Assembly (NCBI GenBank): GCA_963702235.1
Contig: CAVPBZ010000007.1
Coordinates: 124,001 to 188,000 of the forward strand
Length of the DNA: 64,000 nucleotides
Origin: PALSA-505 sp963702235
GTDB lineage: Bacteria > Actinomycetota > Actinomycetes > Streptosporangiales > Streptosporangiaceae
Direction: 5' to 3'
Part shown: one piece after another, positions 43,738-52,621 of the stretch
How the letters are laid out: each line of letters starts with the position of its first letter
How positions within the stretch are numbered: the stretch's first letter is position 1
Translations under genes and position numbers: made by a program
Notes under the pieces: model-generated
Databases searched by the model: none
Told to the model about the DNA's origin: nothing
Seen by the model: the letters and a program-made list of their open reading frames with translations, nothing else

Positions 43738-44706
43738 CTAGCTGGCGATGGTCTCGAACTCGTCCTGCTCGACCTCTCCGGCCAGCGCCTGGGCCGGGGC
43801 TCGCCTGCGGTTGCCCGACGCCAGCCCGCTGACCGCGATCGCCACGCCCAGCGCCGCGACGCCGGTGATCACCTCGAGCGCGGGCCGGTAGGCGGCTAGC
43901 AGCGCACCCGGTGCGGCCAGCCTGTTCCCGCCGTGCGCGTCCACCACGGCCGTGACGATCGCCAGCACGATCGCGCCGCCGACCTGGAAGGAGGTCTGCA
44001 GGATGCCAGAGGCAAGTCCCTGCTCCGCGTCGGCCACCCCCGCCGTCGCCTGCACGTTCAGCGACGAGAAGCCGAGCCCGAACGCCGCGCCGATCAGCAG
44101 CACCGCGGGCAGGATCACCGCCGGATAATCGGGCTGCGGGCCGATTCGCAGGAACCAGGCATAGCCGGCCACCAGGCATCCGAGCGCCACCGCGACCATC
44201 CGGGCCGGGCCGAACCGGTCCAGCAGCGGCCCCATCCGGGGCGACGCGATCACCACGAGCACGCCCGCCGGCAGGAACGCCAGCGCGGTGGTCAGCGCTG
44301 ACCAGCCTGACGCGGTCTGCAGGTACTGGGTGACCAGGAACTGGAACGACACGTACGACCCGAACAAGACGAGCGCGCCGATGTTAGCCCTGGTCAGCGA
44401 CGCCGAGCGGAAGATACCGAGCGGCAGCAGCGGATCGGGGCTGCGCCGTTCGATGGCGCCGAACGCCGCGAGCAGCAGAGCCGCGCCCGCGAACGAGCCG
44501 GGGGTGCGGGCCGAGACCCAGCCGGACTGCGGCGCGCCCACCAGCCCGGACACGAGCAGCAGCATGGCGGCGGTCACCGTGACCGCGCCGGGCACGTCGA
44601 AGCGGCGGCTGCGGCGGTCCCGGGACGCCTCGCGGGGGAGGAGCCGGATCGCGGCGACCAGGACCGCGGCCGCCACCAGCGCCGGCAGCAGCAGGGTCCA
44701 CCGCCA
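43738..44706 (-). pseudogene. C-terminal two-thirds of a 14-helix MFS (DHA2) exporter
   Basis: From WRWTLLLPALVA onward the frame is a normal DHA2/EmrB-type drug exporter (RRFDVPGAVTVTAAML, SASLTRANIGALVLFGSYVS, QTASGWSALTTALAFLPAGV, DAEQGLASGILQTSFQVGGA), to a stop at 43738. WRW..L is the start of helix 6 in intact relatives such as the one at 46823, so helices 1-5 and the proton-coupling motifs are missing. The frame runs directly on from the sulfotransferase-like gene with no start codon or ribosome site between. It is probably the product of a deletion that joined two genes, and non-functional as a transporter. Confidence 0.75.
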
Positions 44707-46015
44707 GCTCACCTCGCCGTTGTCGCAGTAACGCAGCACGCAGGAGCGCAGCGCTACGCTGAGGTTGACCTCGCAGTCGATGATCTTGTGCCAGGCATCC
44801 GCCGGACCGACCATGTCCCAGTCTGAATTCTCCTGTGCGTCCTTGGCCGCCAGCGTGACCGTCGCCGCACCGAGATCGACCAGCCAGTACTCGGCTGGCC
44901 GCCCGGGATCCTTCATGATCGCTACCGCCACGAAGGTCTCGCTGCCATGCGATCCCCAGCGCTGGCTCGCCGGGCAGCCGGGACGTGGCCGCCAGCCCGG
45001 CACGCAGCTGTTCACCGAGCCAGCCCGAGTGAATCGGCCCGTCCAGTGCCTGCGCAGCGGCGGCTTCGCCGCCCGCCTCGGCTGGCGGCGCGGTGAAGGG
45101 CGCCCGCAGGTCGGCCGGCGGCTCGGTGGTGCCCCAGCCGTCGTCAACGGCCAGATAGCCCAGCTTGCCAGCCATGCCGTTAATAGCGTCCGGAAGCTGC
45201 GGCGCGATCATTTCCGCCGGAACCGACCAGCCACGCCCGACCGAATCAGAGCTGATCTGCGACGTGTACCAGATCTTGTGGTCGCCCGGCCCGGAGCGCT
45301 CCCGCTCCGGCGAGAAACAGGTCTCGGAAATCCCCGGTACCGCAGGCACTTCCAGAAATTCGAAGAGCGTCGCGGCTGTCGCCTCCGGATCAGCAACGAG
45401 GTCCTCATAGCGCAGCCGGAAGCACCTATCGGCAAACCGCTCCTCCACGGCCAGTGTCGTCCGCACGTTGTCTGCCCAGAAGCTTGCCAGCGCCATCACC
45501 GCATTGCCGGGCGTCGCCGCGATATACGGGTCGAACCCGTACCCGTTCAGGCCCCATGGGCACGCCTCTACCCCCGACGCGATCACGTCCATCGGATGCC
45601 GGTACACGCAGATGAACCGGGCCTGCGGGTAGACCCGCAGCAGCAGCTCCGCGTACCGGGCCGTGCCCAGGCTCTTGTCGCAGTAGCGCTGCTTCCCCCG
45701 CCGCACCAGATACGACCCGACCATCCGGTCCATCGTTTCCCGCACCCCGGTAATCGCAGCCTCGGGGATTTCTGGCGGCTCGTCGCCGCGGTTCGCCGAC
45801 AGCGGCGCCCCTTCGATCAGCGACCACACGGTCGCTAGCTGGACGCACAGCCCGGGCAGATTCGTTTCCGGCGGGCAGGCAAGCTCCGGATGCGCGTCCA
45901 GGAGAAACCGCACCAACGTGGAGCCGGACCGACCGTTACAGAGCACGAACACCGGATCGGCGAACGATCCTTGGCGCTCGGCCGGCGGCGCATCTGGCTG
46001 CGCTGGAGCCGCCAT
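44707..46015 (-). pseudogene. Sulfotransferase with SCP2-like tail, frameshifted and fused to MFS remnant
   Basis: The N-terminal part is a PAPS-dependent sulfotransferase: FVLCNGRSGSTLVRFLLDAHP (5'-phosphosulfate loop), RFICVYRHPMDVIAS (3'-phosphate motif) and FRLRYEDLVADP. It runs to about 45000. The reading then continues one frame over as a sterol-carrier-like tail (GSHGSETFVAVAIMKD, DWDMVGPADAWHKIIDCE, NLSVALRSCVLRYCDNGE). The change near 44950-45000 needs one extra or two missing bases. At about 44707 the tail joins the MFS remnant. The start is uncertain: ATG 46015, or TTG 46039, which has a better-spaced AAGGAG. Confidence 0.7.
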
Positions 46016-46147
46016 GGCTCCCCCCGCTCCAGCGTCCAACTCACATCTCCTTGCCGCCAACAGCGATCCCTGAGGTGGATTCCCGCATCCCGTTGTAGCA
46101 GCTTGTGCGGCCTGGGAACCAGGTGTACCCCGGCCCTGCGGGACTCC

Positions 46148-46182
46148 TTGACAAGGTAGTGAGTCATCACTACCTTAGTGAC
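46148..46182 (+). promoter_or_regulatory. Promoter and TetR operator, leaderless regulator start
   Basis: TTGACA (46148-46153), a 17-base spacer and TACCTT (46171-46176) form a near-consensus promoter. The start point would fall at the ATG at 46183. A perfect inverted repeat AAGGTAGTGA-N4-TCACTACCTT (46153-46176) covers the spacer and -10 box, so a bound repressor would block the promoter. A related site precedes the exporter at 46771-46794. Confidence 0.85.
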
Positions 46183-46746
46183 ATGGCCACCACGCGGATG
46201 AGTGCCGAGGAGCGCAGGGAGCGCGTCCTCGACGCCGCGGTGACCGAGTTCGCCAAGGCCGGCCTGGCCGGCACCTCGACCGAGACGATCGCGGCCCGGG
46301 CCGGCATCTCCCAGCCTTACCTGTTCCGGCTCTTCCCGACCAAGAAGGCGCTGTTCATCGCCACCTACCGGCGGGCCTTCGACCGCATCGAGACCCAGTT
46401 CATCGAGGCGTCGCAGGGCCTGACCGGGGACGCGGCGCTGGACGCCATGGCCCGCGCCTACCATGACCTCCTCGCCAACCGCGATCTCCTGCTCGTCCAG
46501 TTGCAGACCTACGCCGCGTCCGGCGATGCCGAGGTGCAGGAGGCGGCCCGGAGCTGCTACGGCCGCCTGTGGCGCCTGGCGCAGACGCGCAGCGGGGCGG
46601 ACGACGAATCGCTCCGCATGTTCTTCGCCATGGGCATGCTGTGGAACGTCGCGGTCGCGCTCAACCTGCCGGGCCTGGACGAGCCGTGGGCGCAGGCCCT
46701 CATGTCCGTCAAGTCCGTGCGTTCCGGGGAGTACCTGGAGCCGTGA
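46183..46746 (+). CDS. TetR-family repressor of the adjacent exporter
   Basis: 187 residues. The TetR helix-turn-helix is TSTETIAARAGISQPYLFRLFPTKKALF (about residues 28-55); the remaining helices form the ligand and dimer domain with no clear specificity. The ATG at 46183 sits at the predicted transcription start, so the message is leaderless. A palindrome inside its own promoter and a similar one before the MFS gene (same direction, 76 bases downstream) indicate control of both: self-repression and release by an exported compound. The compound is unknown. Confidence 0.92.
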   Translation: MATTRMSAEERRERVLDAAVTEFAKAGLAGTSTETIAARAGISQPYLFRLFPTKKALFIATYRRAFDRIETQFIEASQGLTGDAALDAMARAYHDLLANRDLLLVQLQTYAASGDAEVQEAARSCYGRLWRLAQTRSGADDESLRMFFAMGMLWNVAVALNLPGLDEPWAQALMSVKSVRSGEYLEP

Positions 46747-46770
46747 CGCCGACGTTTTTTTTCCGCCCCA

Positions 46771-46794
46771 AAGTAAGTGACCACTCACTACTTA
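46771..46794 (+). promoter_or_regulatory. Second TetR operator, upstream of the MFS exporter
   Basis: AAGTAAGTGA-N4-TCACTACTTA is an imperfect inverted repeat sharing GTGA-N4-TCACTAC with the perfect site at 46153. It lies between the tetR stop and the exporter ATG, just after a run of eight T that may end the tetR transcript. Confidence 0.75.
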
Positions 46795-46822
46795 CAGAAC
46801 CGACGAGAAAGGAAACCCCCCG

Positions 46823-48304
46823 ATGCAGCCACCAGCACCGGTCAGCCGGCGGACGATGATCTGGACGGTCGTCGTCACCTCGGTCGCCGTCTTCATGGTC
46901 TCGCTCGACAACCTGGTCGTGACGATGGCGCTCCCGTCCATCAGGGAGCACCTGCACGCCTCACTGGAGAGCCTCGAGTGGACGGTCAACGCCTACACGC
47001 TCACCTTCGCCGTGCTGCTGCTGACCGGGGCCACCCTGGGCGAGCGGTTCGGCAGGCGGCGCATATTCACCGCCGGGCTCGCCTTGTTCACGCTCGCGTC
47101 GGCGGCCGCCGCCCTGGCGCCGAACATCGACGTGCTCGTGGCCGCCCGGGTCGTTCAGGGCGCCGGCGGCGCGCTGGTGCTGCCGCTCAGCCTCACCCTG
47201 CTCAGCTCGGCGGTGCCGGTGGCCAGGCGCGGCGCGGCGCTGGGCTTCTGGGGAGCGATGAGCGGGCTCGCCGTGGCGGTCGGCCCCGTCGTCGGCGGAG
47301 CGATCACGCAAGGCGCTTCCTGGCAGTGGATCTTCTGGCTGAACGTGCCGATCGGCATGGCCATCATTCCCGTCGCCGCGCGCGTGCTGGCCAAGGGCCG
47401 GCCCTCGTCCTCGCGCCTCGACCTCCCCGGTGTCGCCCTGGTCAGCGCCGGACTGCTGGGCGTGGTGTTCGGCCTGGTCCGCGGCAACGGGCACGGCTGG
47501 ACCAGCGGCCAGGTGCTCGGCTCGATCATCGGCGGCGTCATCCTGCTGGCCGTGTTCGCCGCCTGGGAGCGCCGGTCGCCGGCCCCGATGCTGCCGCTGC
47601 GGCTGTTCGCCAGCCGGGGCTTCACCGCCACCAATGTCGCGTCGTTCCTGTTCTCGGCGGGCATGTTCGGCTCGATCTTCCTGCTCGCCCAGTTCCTGCA
47701 GGTGGCCGACCACTACTCGCCGCTGGCCGCCGGACTGCGGACCCTGCCGTGGACGGCCATGCCGATGGTGGTGGCGCCGATCGCCGGCCCGCTGTCCGAC
47801 CGGTGGGGCGGCCGCCCGCTGATCATCACCGGGCTGGTGCTGCAGGCAGCCGGGCTGGGCTGGCTCGCCCTGGTCACAGCGCCCGGCGTCGCGTACTCCG
47901 CCCTGATCGTGCCGTTCGTGATCTCGGGCATCGGCATGGCGCTGTTCTTCGTGCCGGTGGCCAACACCGTGCTCAGCTCGGTGCGGCCAGAGCAGGAGGG
48001 GATCGCCTCTGGCGCCAACAACGCGATCAGGGAACTGGGCGGCGTGTTCGGGATCGCGGTGCTCGCGTCGGTGTTCTCCTCGGCGGGCAGCTATACCTCC
48101 CCGGCGGCGTTCGCCCACGGGCTGGATGCCGCCGTGTGGGCCGGCGCCGCGATCGTGGCCGTGGCCGCAGCCGCCGCCGTGGTGATCCCGAGGCGCCGCG
48201 CCCGCCGTGCCATCCCCGTCCCCGTCCCCGCCGAGGCCGTGACCGCGCAGGCCATCACGGCGCCAGCCTCCGCCGGCCCAGCGCCAGCCGCGTCCGCCCG
48301 CTAA
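46823..48304 (+). CDS. DHA2-family MFS drug exporter (14 helices)
   Basis: 493 residues with 14 predicted membrane helices. Motifs are LDNLVVTMALPSI in helix 1 (the acidic LDxxxVxxALP of DHA2), GERFGRRR after helix 2 (motif A), ARVVQGAGGALVLP, and GPVVGGAI in helix 5 (motif C, antiporter). These are proton-coupled multidrug exporters. AAAGGAAA seven bases before the ATG is the ribosome site. It is controlled by the TetR regulator upstream through the operator at 46771. The Pro/Ala-rich C-terminal tail (about 460-493) is cytoplasmic. A hairpin follows the stop. Confidence 0.93.
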   Translation: MQPPAPVSRRTMIWTVVVTSVAVFMVSLDNLVVTMALPSIREHLHASLESLEWTVNAYTLTFAVLLLTGATLGERFGRRRIFTAGLALFTLASAAAALAPNIDVLVAARVVQGAGGALVLPLSLTLLSSAVPVARRGAALGFWGAMSGLAVAVGPVVGGAITQGASWQWIFWLNVPIGMAIIPVAARVLAKGRPSSSRLDLPGVALVSAGLLGVVFGLVRGNGHGWTSGQVLGSIIGGVILLAVFAAWERRSPAPMLPLRLFASRGFTATNVASFLFSAGMFGSIFLLAQFLQVADHYSPLAAGLRTLPWTAMPMVVAPIAGPLSDRWGGRPLIITGLVLQAAGLGWLALVTAPGVAYSALIVPFVISGIGMALFFVPVANTVLSSVRPEQEGIASGANNAIRELGGVFGIAVLASVFSSAGSYTSPAAFAHGLDAAVWAGAAIVAVAAAAAVVIPRRRARRAIPVPVPAEAVTAQAITAPASAGPAPAASAR

Positions 48305-48317
48305 GCACATCCATGAT

Positions 48318-48359
48318 CATGAAGACTTGTACGTGCTCCGGCACGCACAAGTCTTCATG
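48318..48359. terminator. Bidirectional terminator hairpin
   Basis: CATGAAGACTTGTACGTGC pairs with GCACGCACAAGTCTTCATG around a four-base loop (TCCG), 18 of 19 positions. It lies between the converging exporter and permease stops. It shares the CCATGATCA(T/C)GAAGA arm with the hairpins at 21177 and 61821. Confidence 0.85.
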
Positions 48360-48369
48360 CGGATGGCGG

Positions 48370-49848
48370 TCACTGGTCGAGGATGACGGCGTCCGTCCCG
48401 CCCTCCTCGCCCAGGATGGAGCCGATCCGGGCCACCGCGTCCGGCCGCTTCGCCCGCAGCCAGTAGACCGCGGCGACGCCCACCGCGAGCCAGGCCAGCG
48501 CGACGTAGGGCGTCCACTTGAGGATGCCGGGCGGCGCCGGGTGAACCGACCCGTACAGTGCCGCGCCGAACACCACGGCGCCGATCAGCGGCACCAGCAC
48601 GTGCACGACAGGGTTCCAGCGCCGGGTGTCCCTGGTCTTGGCGAAGAACGCGATGCCGCCCAGGCACAGCAGCATGTAGACGACGATGATGGCGAGCGTG
48701 CCCAGGGTGGCCCAGAAGTAGTAGTTGCTGAACGGCTGGCCGAACGTGCTGTCCGACAGCGGGTAGCCGATGAGCAGGGCCATCGCGGCCCCGGCCGTCG
48801 CCACCGCGATCGTCGCGTTGACCGGAGTCTTGAACCGCGGGTGGGTGCGGCCGAGCAGCCTCGGCAGCACGCCCTCGCGGCCCATCGCGAACAGCGTCCT
48901 GGTGGCGGCGGTCGCGCAGGCCACGCACACCGTGAAGGCCGATGCCATACCGCCGATCTCGATCAGCGTGCCGACCCACGAGGCGACGAACGTGTCCGCG
49001 ATCGTCTTCAGCGCGGTCAGCTGGCCCGCCCACGTGGCGCCGTTCTTCACCCCGAAGCCGATCGCCATCGCGTACGTGGTCAGCAGGTACAGCACCACCA
49101 CGAAGCCGGTCGCGGCGATGATCGCGATCGGGATGTTGCGGCGCGGGTTGGCGGTCTCCTCGCCGAAGTCAGCGGCGGTCTCGAACCCGATGTAGGAGGT
49201 GACGCCGAAGATGATGCCGTAGAAGACGCCGCTGAACCCGCCCTTGAGCGTGTGCCCGAAGCCGAACGCGGAGAGGGCCTGCCCGTGGCTGCCGCCCTTG
49301 CCGATCGTGACCAGCGCGACGATCACGATCAGCGCCACCGTGATGGCCCCGATGACCAGCTGCGTGCGCGTCGTCACCCTGATCCGGATCACCGAGAGCA
49401 CGATCAGCAGCGCCATGCCGATGAAGAAGAACGCGATCCACCACCTGGGGCTGATGCCGAGCAGGTCCGCGGCGAGGTAGCCCACCGCGGACATGGTCAT
49501 CGGCACGAAGCAGATCATGCCGAAGAAGTACAGCCAGCCGGCCAGGAAGCCGCCCTCCTTGCCCAGGCTCCGGCTCGCGTAGGTGTAGGCGTATCCGGCC
49601 GAAGCCATCCGGCGGCTGAAGCCGATGACCACGAAGGCCAGCGCCAGGCAGGCGACGCCGCCGAGCAGAAAGGCCAGCGGCGTGGAGCCTCCGGCCGCGA
49701 TGGCGACGCCGGACGTGTTGAGCAGCATCGCCATGCCCGGCGCGATCAGCGATACCGAAATGGCGATGGCGTCCCACACCCGGAGCGTTCCGTGGGCAAG
49801 CTCGTTCTGGCCCGTCGAGGCCAGCAAGGCTCTTTCGGTGTCTGCCAT
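48370..49848 (-). CDS. APC-family amino acid / amine permease
   Basis: 492 residues from the ATG at 49848 (AAGGAAG upstream) with 12 membrane helices. Helix 1 has the unwound substrate site SLIAPGMAML, and the middle has GVTSYIGFETAADFGEET, typical of APC transporters for amino acids or polyamines. It lies next to a Dabb protein and a glutamine-synthetase-like enzyme on the same strand, which points to an amino acid or amine taken up for breakdown. The exact substrate is unknown. Confidence 0.9.
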   Translation of the reverse strand: MADTERALLASTGQNELAHGTLRVWDAIAISVSLIAPGMAMLLNTSGVAIAAGGSTPLAFLLGGVACLALAFVVIGFSRRMASAGYAYTYASRSLGKEGGFLAGWLYFFGMICFVPMTMSAVGYLAADLLGISPRWWIAFFFIGMALLIVLSVIRIRVTTRTQLVIGAITVALIVIVALVTIGKGGSHGQALSAFGFGHTLKGGFSGVFYGIIFGVTSYIGFETAADFGEETANPRRNIPIAIIAATGFVVVLYLLTTYAMAIGFGVKNGATWAGQLTALKTIADTFVASWVGTLIEIGGMASAFTVCVACATAATRTLFAMGREGVLPRLLGRTHPRFKTPVNATIAVATAGAAMALLIGYPLSDSTFGQPFSNYYFWATLGTLAIIVVYMLLCLGGIAFFAKTRDTRRWNPVVHVLVPLIGAVVFGAALYGSVHPAPPGILKWTPYVALAWLAVGVAAVYWLRAKRPDAVARIGSILGEEGGTDAVILDQ

Positions 49849-49889
49849 TCCGCACTTCCTTTCGCCCCGTAGCGTTCGGAAATAAATCT

Positions 49890-50249
49890 CTATCCGGCGG
49901 CGAGAACCGTCTTCTCGTCCAGGTAATAGTCGAACGCGAGCGGGGTGCAGTCGCGCTCCGTGATCCACTTAAGGAACTGCTGGTGGACGGGGTGCGCGCG
50001 ATAGCGCTCCAGCGCATCCATATCGGCGCACTCGGAATACAGCAGGTAGTCGTAGCCGCGGGTCCTGGCGCCGGTGATGTCGCGGCCGAACCGTACCTTG
50101 GTCAGTAGCCCGATCTCCCGCGGCCAGGATGCGATCATCGCGCGCATCCGCTCTTCTTCCCCGGCGTCCAGCGGCCGGGGGAAACTGAACAGGACGATGT
50201 GCTGCAGCGTCACGATGTATCCCAAAGTGTTATTCAAAACTTCTGACAT
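49890..50249 (-). CDS. Dabb (stress-responsive alpha/beta barrel) domain protein
   Basis: 119 residues. LQHIVLFSFPRPLDAGEEERM is the characteristic first strand and loop, with YDYLLYSECADMDALERYRAHPVHQQF and a final Tyr/Asp-rich segment. Dabb proteins are small ferredoxin-like dimers; some are cyclases or decarboxylases in catabolism. No ribosome site is seen. TAATCT lies five bases before the ATG, so the message may be leaderless. A GTG at 50213 is an alternative start. It lies between permease and ligase genes and may belong to their pathway. Confidence 0.85.
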   Translation of the reverse strand: MSEVLNNTLGYIVTLQHIVLFSFPRPLDAGEEERMRAMIASWPREIGLLTKVRFGRDITGARTRGYDYLLYSECADMDALERYRAHPVHQQFLKWITERDCTPLAFDYYLDEKTVLAAG

Positions 50250-50314
50250 AGGTTAGATTACCGTAAGTCATGCCTGTCACTCCAAGATCATGTACATGGT
50301 TTGAATAATACTTT

Positions 50315-51826
50315 CTAGTAAAATTCGAAGTACTCGCGCATCTCCCAGTCGGTGACCGTCTGGCCCTCTGGCGGCGGGTTATCGGCTTGTGCCGCCGTAT
50401 ACCGGGCCAGCTCGGCCCGTTTCATCATCAGCAGGTAGTCGACGAGAGCTTTTCCGAACGTCTGACGATAAAACTCGTCCTTGTCAAGTGCGCCGACCGC
50501 TTCCTCGAGTGACGTCGGCAGCATGGGCGCGTCGGCAGCGTAAGGATCTTCCTCGACGGGCGGTGTATCCAGGCCGCGCCGGATACCGTCAAGCCCGGCG
50601 GCGATATTGGCGGCCATGTACAGGTACGGATTGGCGGCCGGCTCGCCGATCCTGTTCTCCACGTGGCTGCTGGCGTCGCCCGGCGCGCCCTGTACCCGGA
50701 CCAGGGCGCCGCGGTTCTCCACCGCCCAGCACACCCGGTCGGGGGCGAACGAGTACGGGCGGTAGCGCCGGTAGCCGTTCACCGTCGGGGTGGCGAACAG
50801 CATCATCGGCAGCGCGTGGTCGAGCAGGCCGGAGACGAACTGCCTGCCCGGCGCCGACAGCGGGCCGTCCGGGCTGGCGAACGCGTTCTGGCCGCCTGGC
50901 CGCTGCAGCAGCGACTGGTGCAGGTGCCAGCCGGAGGAGAAAAAGTTCGGCAGCCCGGGCGTGCACATGAAGGTGGCGAGCAGGCCGCGCCGCTGGCACA
51001 TCTGCTTGACCGCGGAGCGGAACAGCACGACCGCGTCGGCGGCGGCCAGCCCGGCCATCGGGCTGAACGTGAACTCCATCTGGCCCGGGCCCCACTCGTC
51101 CTCCATCGAGCGCGGCGGCAGGCCGACCGCCGCCAGGCCGTCGCGGAGCGCCTCGATCGTCTCGGCCACGCTGTCCAGGCGCACCTCGGACAGGAACTGG
51201 TAGCCGCGCTCGAACACGGTCACCTGCGGCGGGGGCGGCGTGAACCCGGCGTCCTCGGGCAGCAGCGGCTGCCCGGCGAGCCTGACGATGTAGTACTCGA
51301 TCTCGATGCCGGCCAGGTAGTCGTAGCCGGCCCCGGCGAGGTCGGCCAGCATCCGGCGCATGAGGTGACGGCCGTCCAGCGGCACCGGCTGGCCATTGCC
51401 GAAGTACACGTCGCACAGGATCCAGCCGGTGCGGTTCGCCCACGGCAGCACCTGGAACGTGCCCGGATCGGGCACCAGGACGACGTCAGGGAAGCCGGTG
51501 AACTCCTCGATGCCGAACCCGCCGCCCGGTGCGAACGCCGGCACGAACACCTGGTTACCGGTGTCCAGGCTGTAGATCGCCCCGGAGAAGTCCAGCCCGT
51601 TGGCGAACACGTCGGTCGCCGCCTGCGGCGACAGCGACCTGCTCCGCGGCACGCCGTGCTGGTCCACCACGACGAACCGCACGGTGCGCAGGTCAAGGTC
51701 GCGGATCTGGCGGATCACCTGCTCCGCCGCGGCCGCCTGCTCGTCGGTCAGCAGCCCGTGCCTGGCCACGAACCCTGGCTGGCCGACGCCGGCCGCGCCG
51801 GCCGGCGCCGGGGATGCGGTGCTCAT
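50315..51826 (-). CDS. Glutamine-synthetase-like ligase
   Basis: 503 residues. Two-domain GS fold: N-terminal beta-grasp (about 40-140, RFVVVDQHGVPRSRS) and catalytic domain with the metal Glu in AGIEIEYY, EDEWGPGQMEFTFSP, the SGWHLHQS His loop, ALVRVQGA and ENRIGEPAANPYLYMA. It is longer and diverges from classic GlnA; no adenylylation Tyr motif is apparent. Such proteins often gamma-glutamylate amines or polyamines for catabolism (PuuA or GlnA3/GlnA4 types). It overlaps the upstream Lrp gene by four bases, so both are co-translated. Confidence 0.88.
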   Translation of the reverse strand: MSTASPAPAGAAGVGQPGFVARHGLLTDEQAAAAEQVIRQIRDLDLRTVRFVVVDQHGVPRSRSLSPQAATDVFANGLDFSGAIYSLDTGNQVFVPAFAPGGGFGIEEFTGFPDVVLVPDPGTFQVLPWANRTGWILCDVYFGNGQPVPLDGRHLMRRMLADLAGAGYDYLAGIEIEYYIVRLAGQPLLPEDAGFTPPPPQVTVFERGYQFLSEVRLDSVAETIEALRDGLAAVGLPPRSMEDEWGPGQMEFTFSPMAGLAAADAVVLFRSAVKQMCQRRGLLATFMCTPGLPNFFSSGWHLHQSLLQRPGGQNAFASPDGPLSAPGRQFVSGLLDHALPMMLFATPTVNGYRRYRPYSFAPDRVCWAVENRGALVRVQGAPGDASSHVENRIGEPAANPYLYMAANIAAGLDGIRRGLDTPPVEEDPYAADAPMLPTSLEEAVGALDKDEFYRQTFGKALVDYLLMMKRAELARYTAAQADNPPPEGQTVTDWEMREYFEFY

Positions 51827-52404
51827 CTGTCCCTCCTCCGATCAGGTGCCGCTCGGTCGCTCCCGCTACGCCCGGCCATCTGGTCGAGCAGCGCGAGGGT
51901 GAAGTTTTCCGGCTCGACATCGGCGAGCGACAGGAAGGTCTCGGTCCGCTGCACGCCGGGGATCTGGAAGATCGTGTCGAGCAGCAGGTGCCGCAGGTGC
52001 ATCTGGTCCCGGACCCGCAGCCGGACCAGCAGGTCCAGGCCGCCGGTGACCACGCTCATGTCCTGCGTCTCCGGCAGCTCGCGGATCGCGCTGATGATCT
52101 GGTTCAGCTCCATCCCCGGCCCGGCGGTGACCGCGAGATAGACCACGACCGGCAGGCCCAGTGCCGCCCAGTCGATGTCCACCCGGTAGCCGCGGATCGC
52201 GCCGGCCCGCTCCAGCCTGGCTAGCCGGTCCGCGATCGCCGGCGGCGACATGCCCACCGCCCGGGCCAGTGCCCGCTGCGACTGGCGCGCGTCGGTGGCG
52301 AGCTCCCGCAGCAGCGCGATGTCGAGATCGTCGACCTCGACCCTCGGCGCGGTCGGGGTGGCGACCTCGGCGAGCCCGGCCAGCGGACCTGAGATCCGAG
52401 TCAC
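51823..52404 (-). CDS. Lrp/AsnC-family regulator
   Basis: 193 residues from a GTG at 52404. The helix-turn-helix is RALARAVGMSPPAIADRLARLERAGAI after the DDLDIALLRELATDARQS helix (about residues 25-70), followed by the RAM ligand domain (VVTGGLDLLVRLRVRD, IPGVQRTETFLSLADV). It is first in the operon with the GS-like gene and divergent from the aminotransferase-cupin-SDR operon. It most likely senses the pathway amino acid or amine and controls both directions through the shared intergenic region. Confidence 0.9.
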   Translation of the reverse strand: MTRISGPLAGLAEVATPTAPRVEVDDLDIALLRELATDARQSQRALARAVGMSPPAIADRLARLERAGAIRGYRVDIDWAALGLPVVVYLAVTAGPGMELNQIISAIRELPETQDMSVVTGGLDLLVRLRVRDQMHLRHLLLDTIFQIPGVQRTETFLSLADVEPENFTLALLDQMAGRSGSDRAAPDRRRDR

Positions 52405-52621
52405 TTGCCAGAAATTCCTGCCGCTAAGCCTGATAATGGCGGTATGCTAGTAGGGCAGAGGTATCAAACGAATATCACTATGCGGCACAATTCTTACGTT
52501 TGAAAGCCGCCCTGTCAAGAGGGCCGCTGCCACGAGGGCCACTGTCAAGAGAGAAGTGTCAGCGCGACGGCAGCAGGATCGATGTCACAGGCGGCCTGGC
52601 TGCCAGCAGACGGAGGCATAG
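52405..52621. promoter_or_regulatory. Shared control region, Lrp/GS operon and aminotransferase operon
   Basis: 217 bases between divergent operons. An inverted repeat TCAAACG (52464-52470) and CGTTTGA (52497-52503), centres 33 bases apart, flanks AT-rich DNA and is a candidate Lrp-type site. Closer to the aminotransferase, a unit like CTGTCAAGAGGGCC occurs about three times with changes (52508-52560). Confidence 0.5.

Noticed and set aside
46777..49872. Plus-strand open frame of 1031 codons
   Set aside because: Out-of-frame through the exporter and antisense through the permease; translation is His/Arg/Gly-rich noise.
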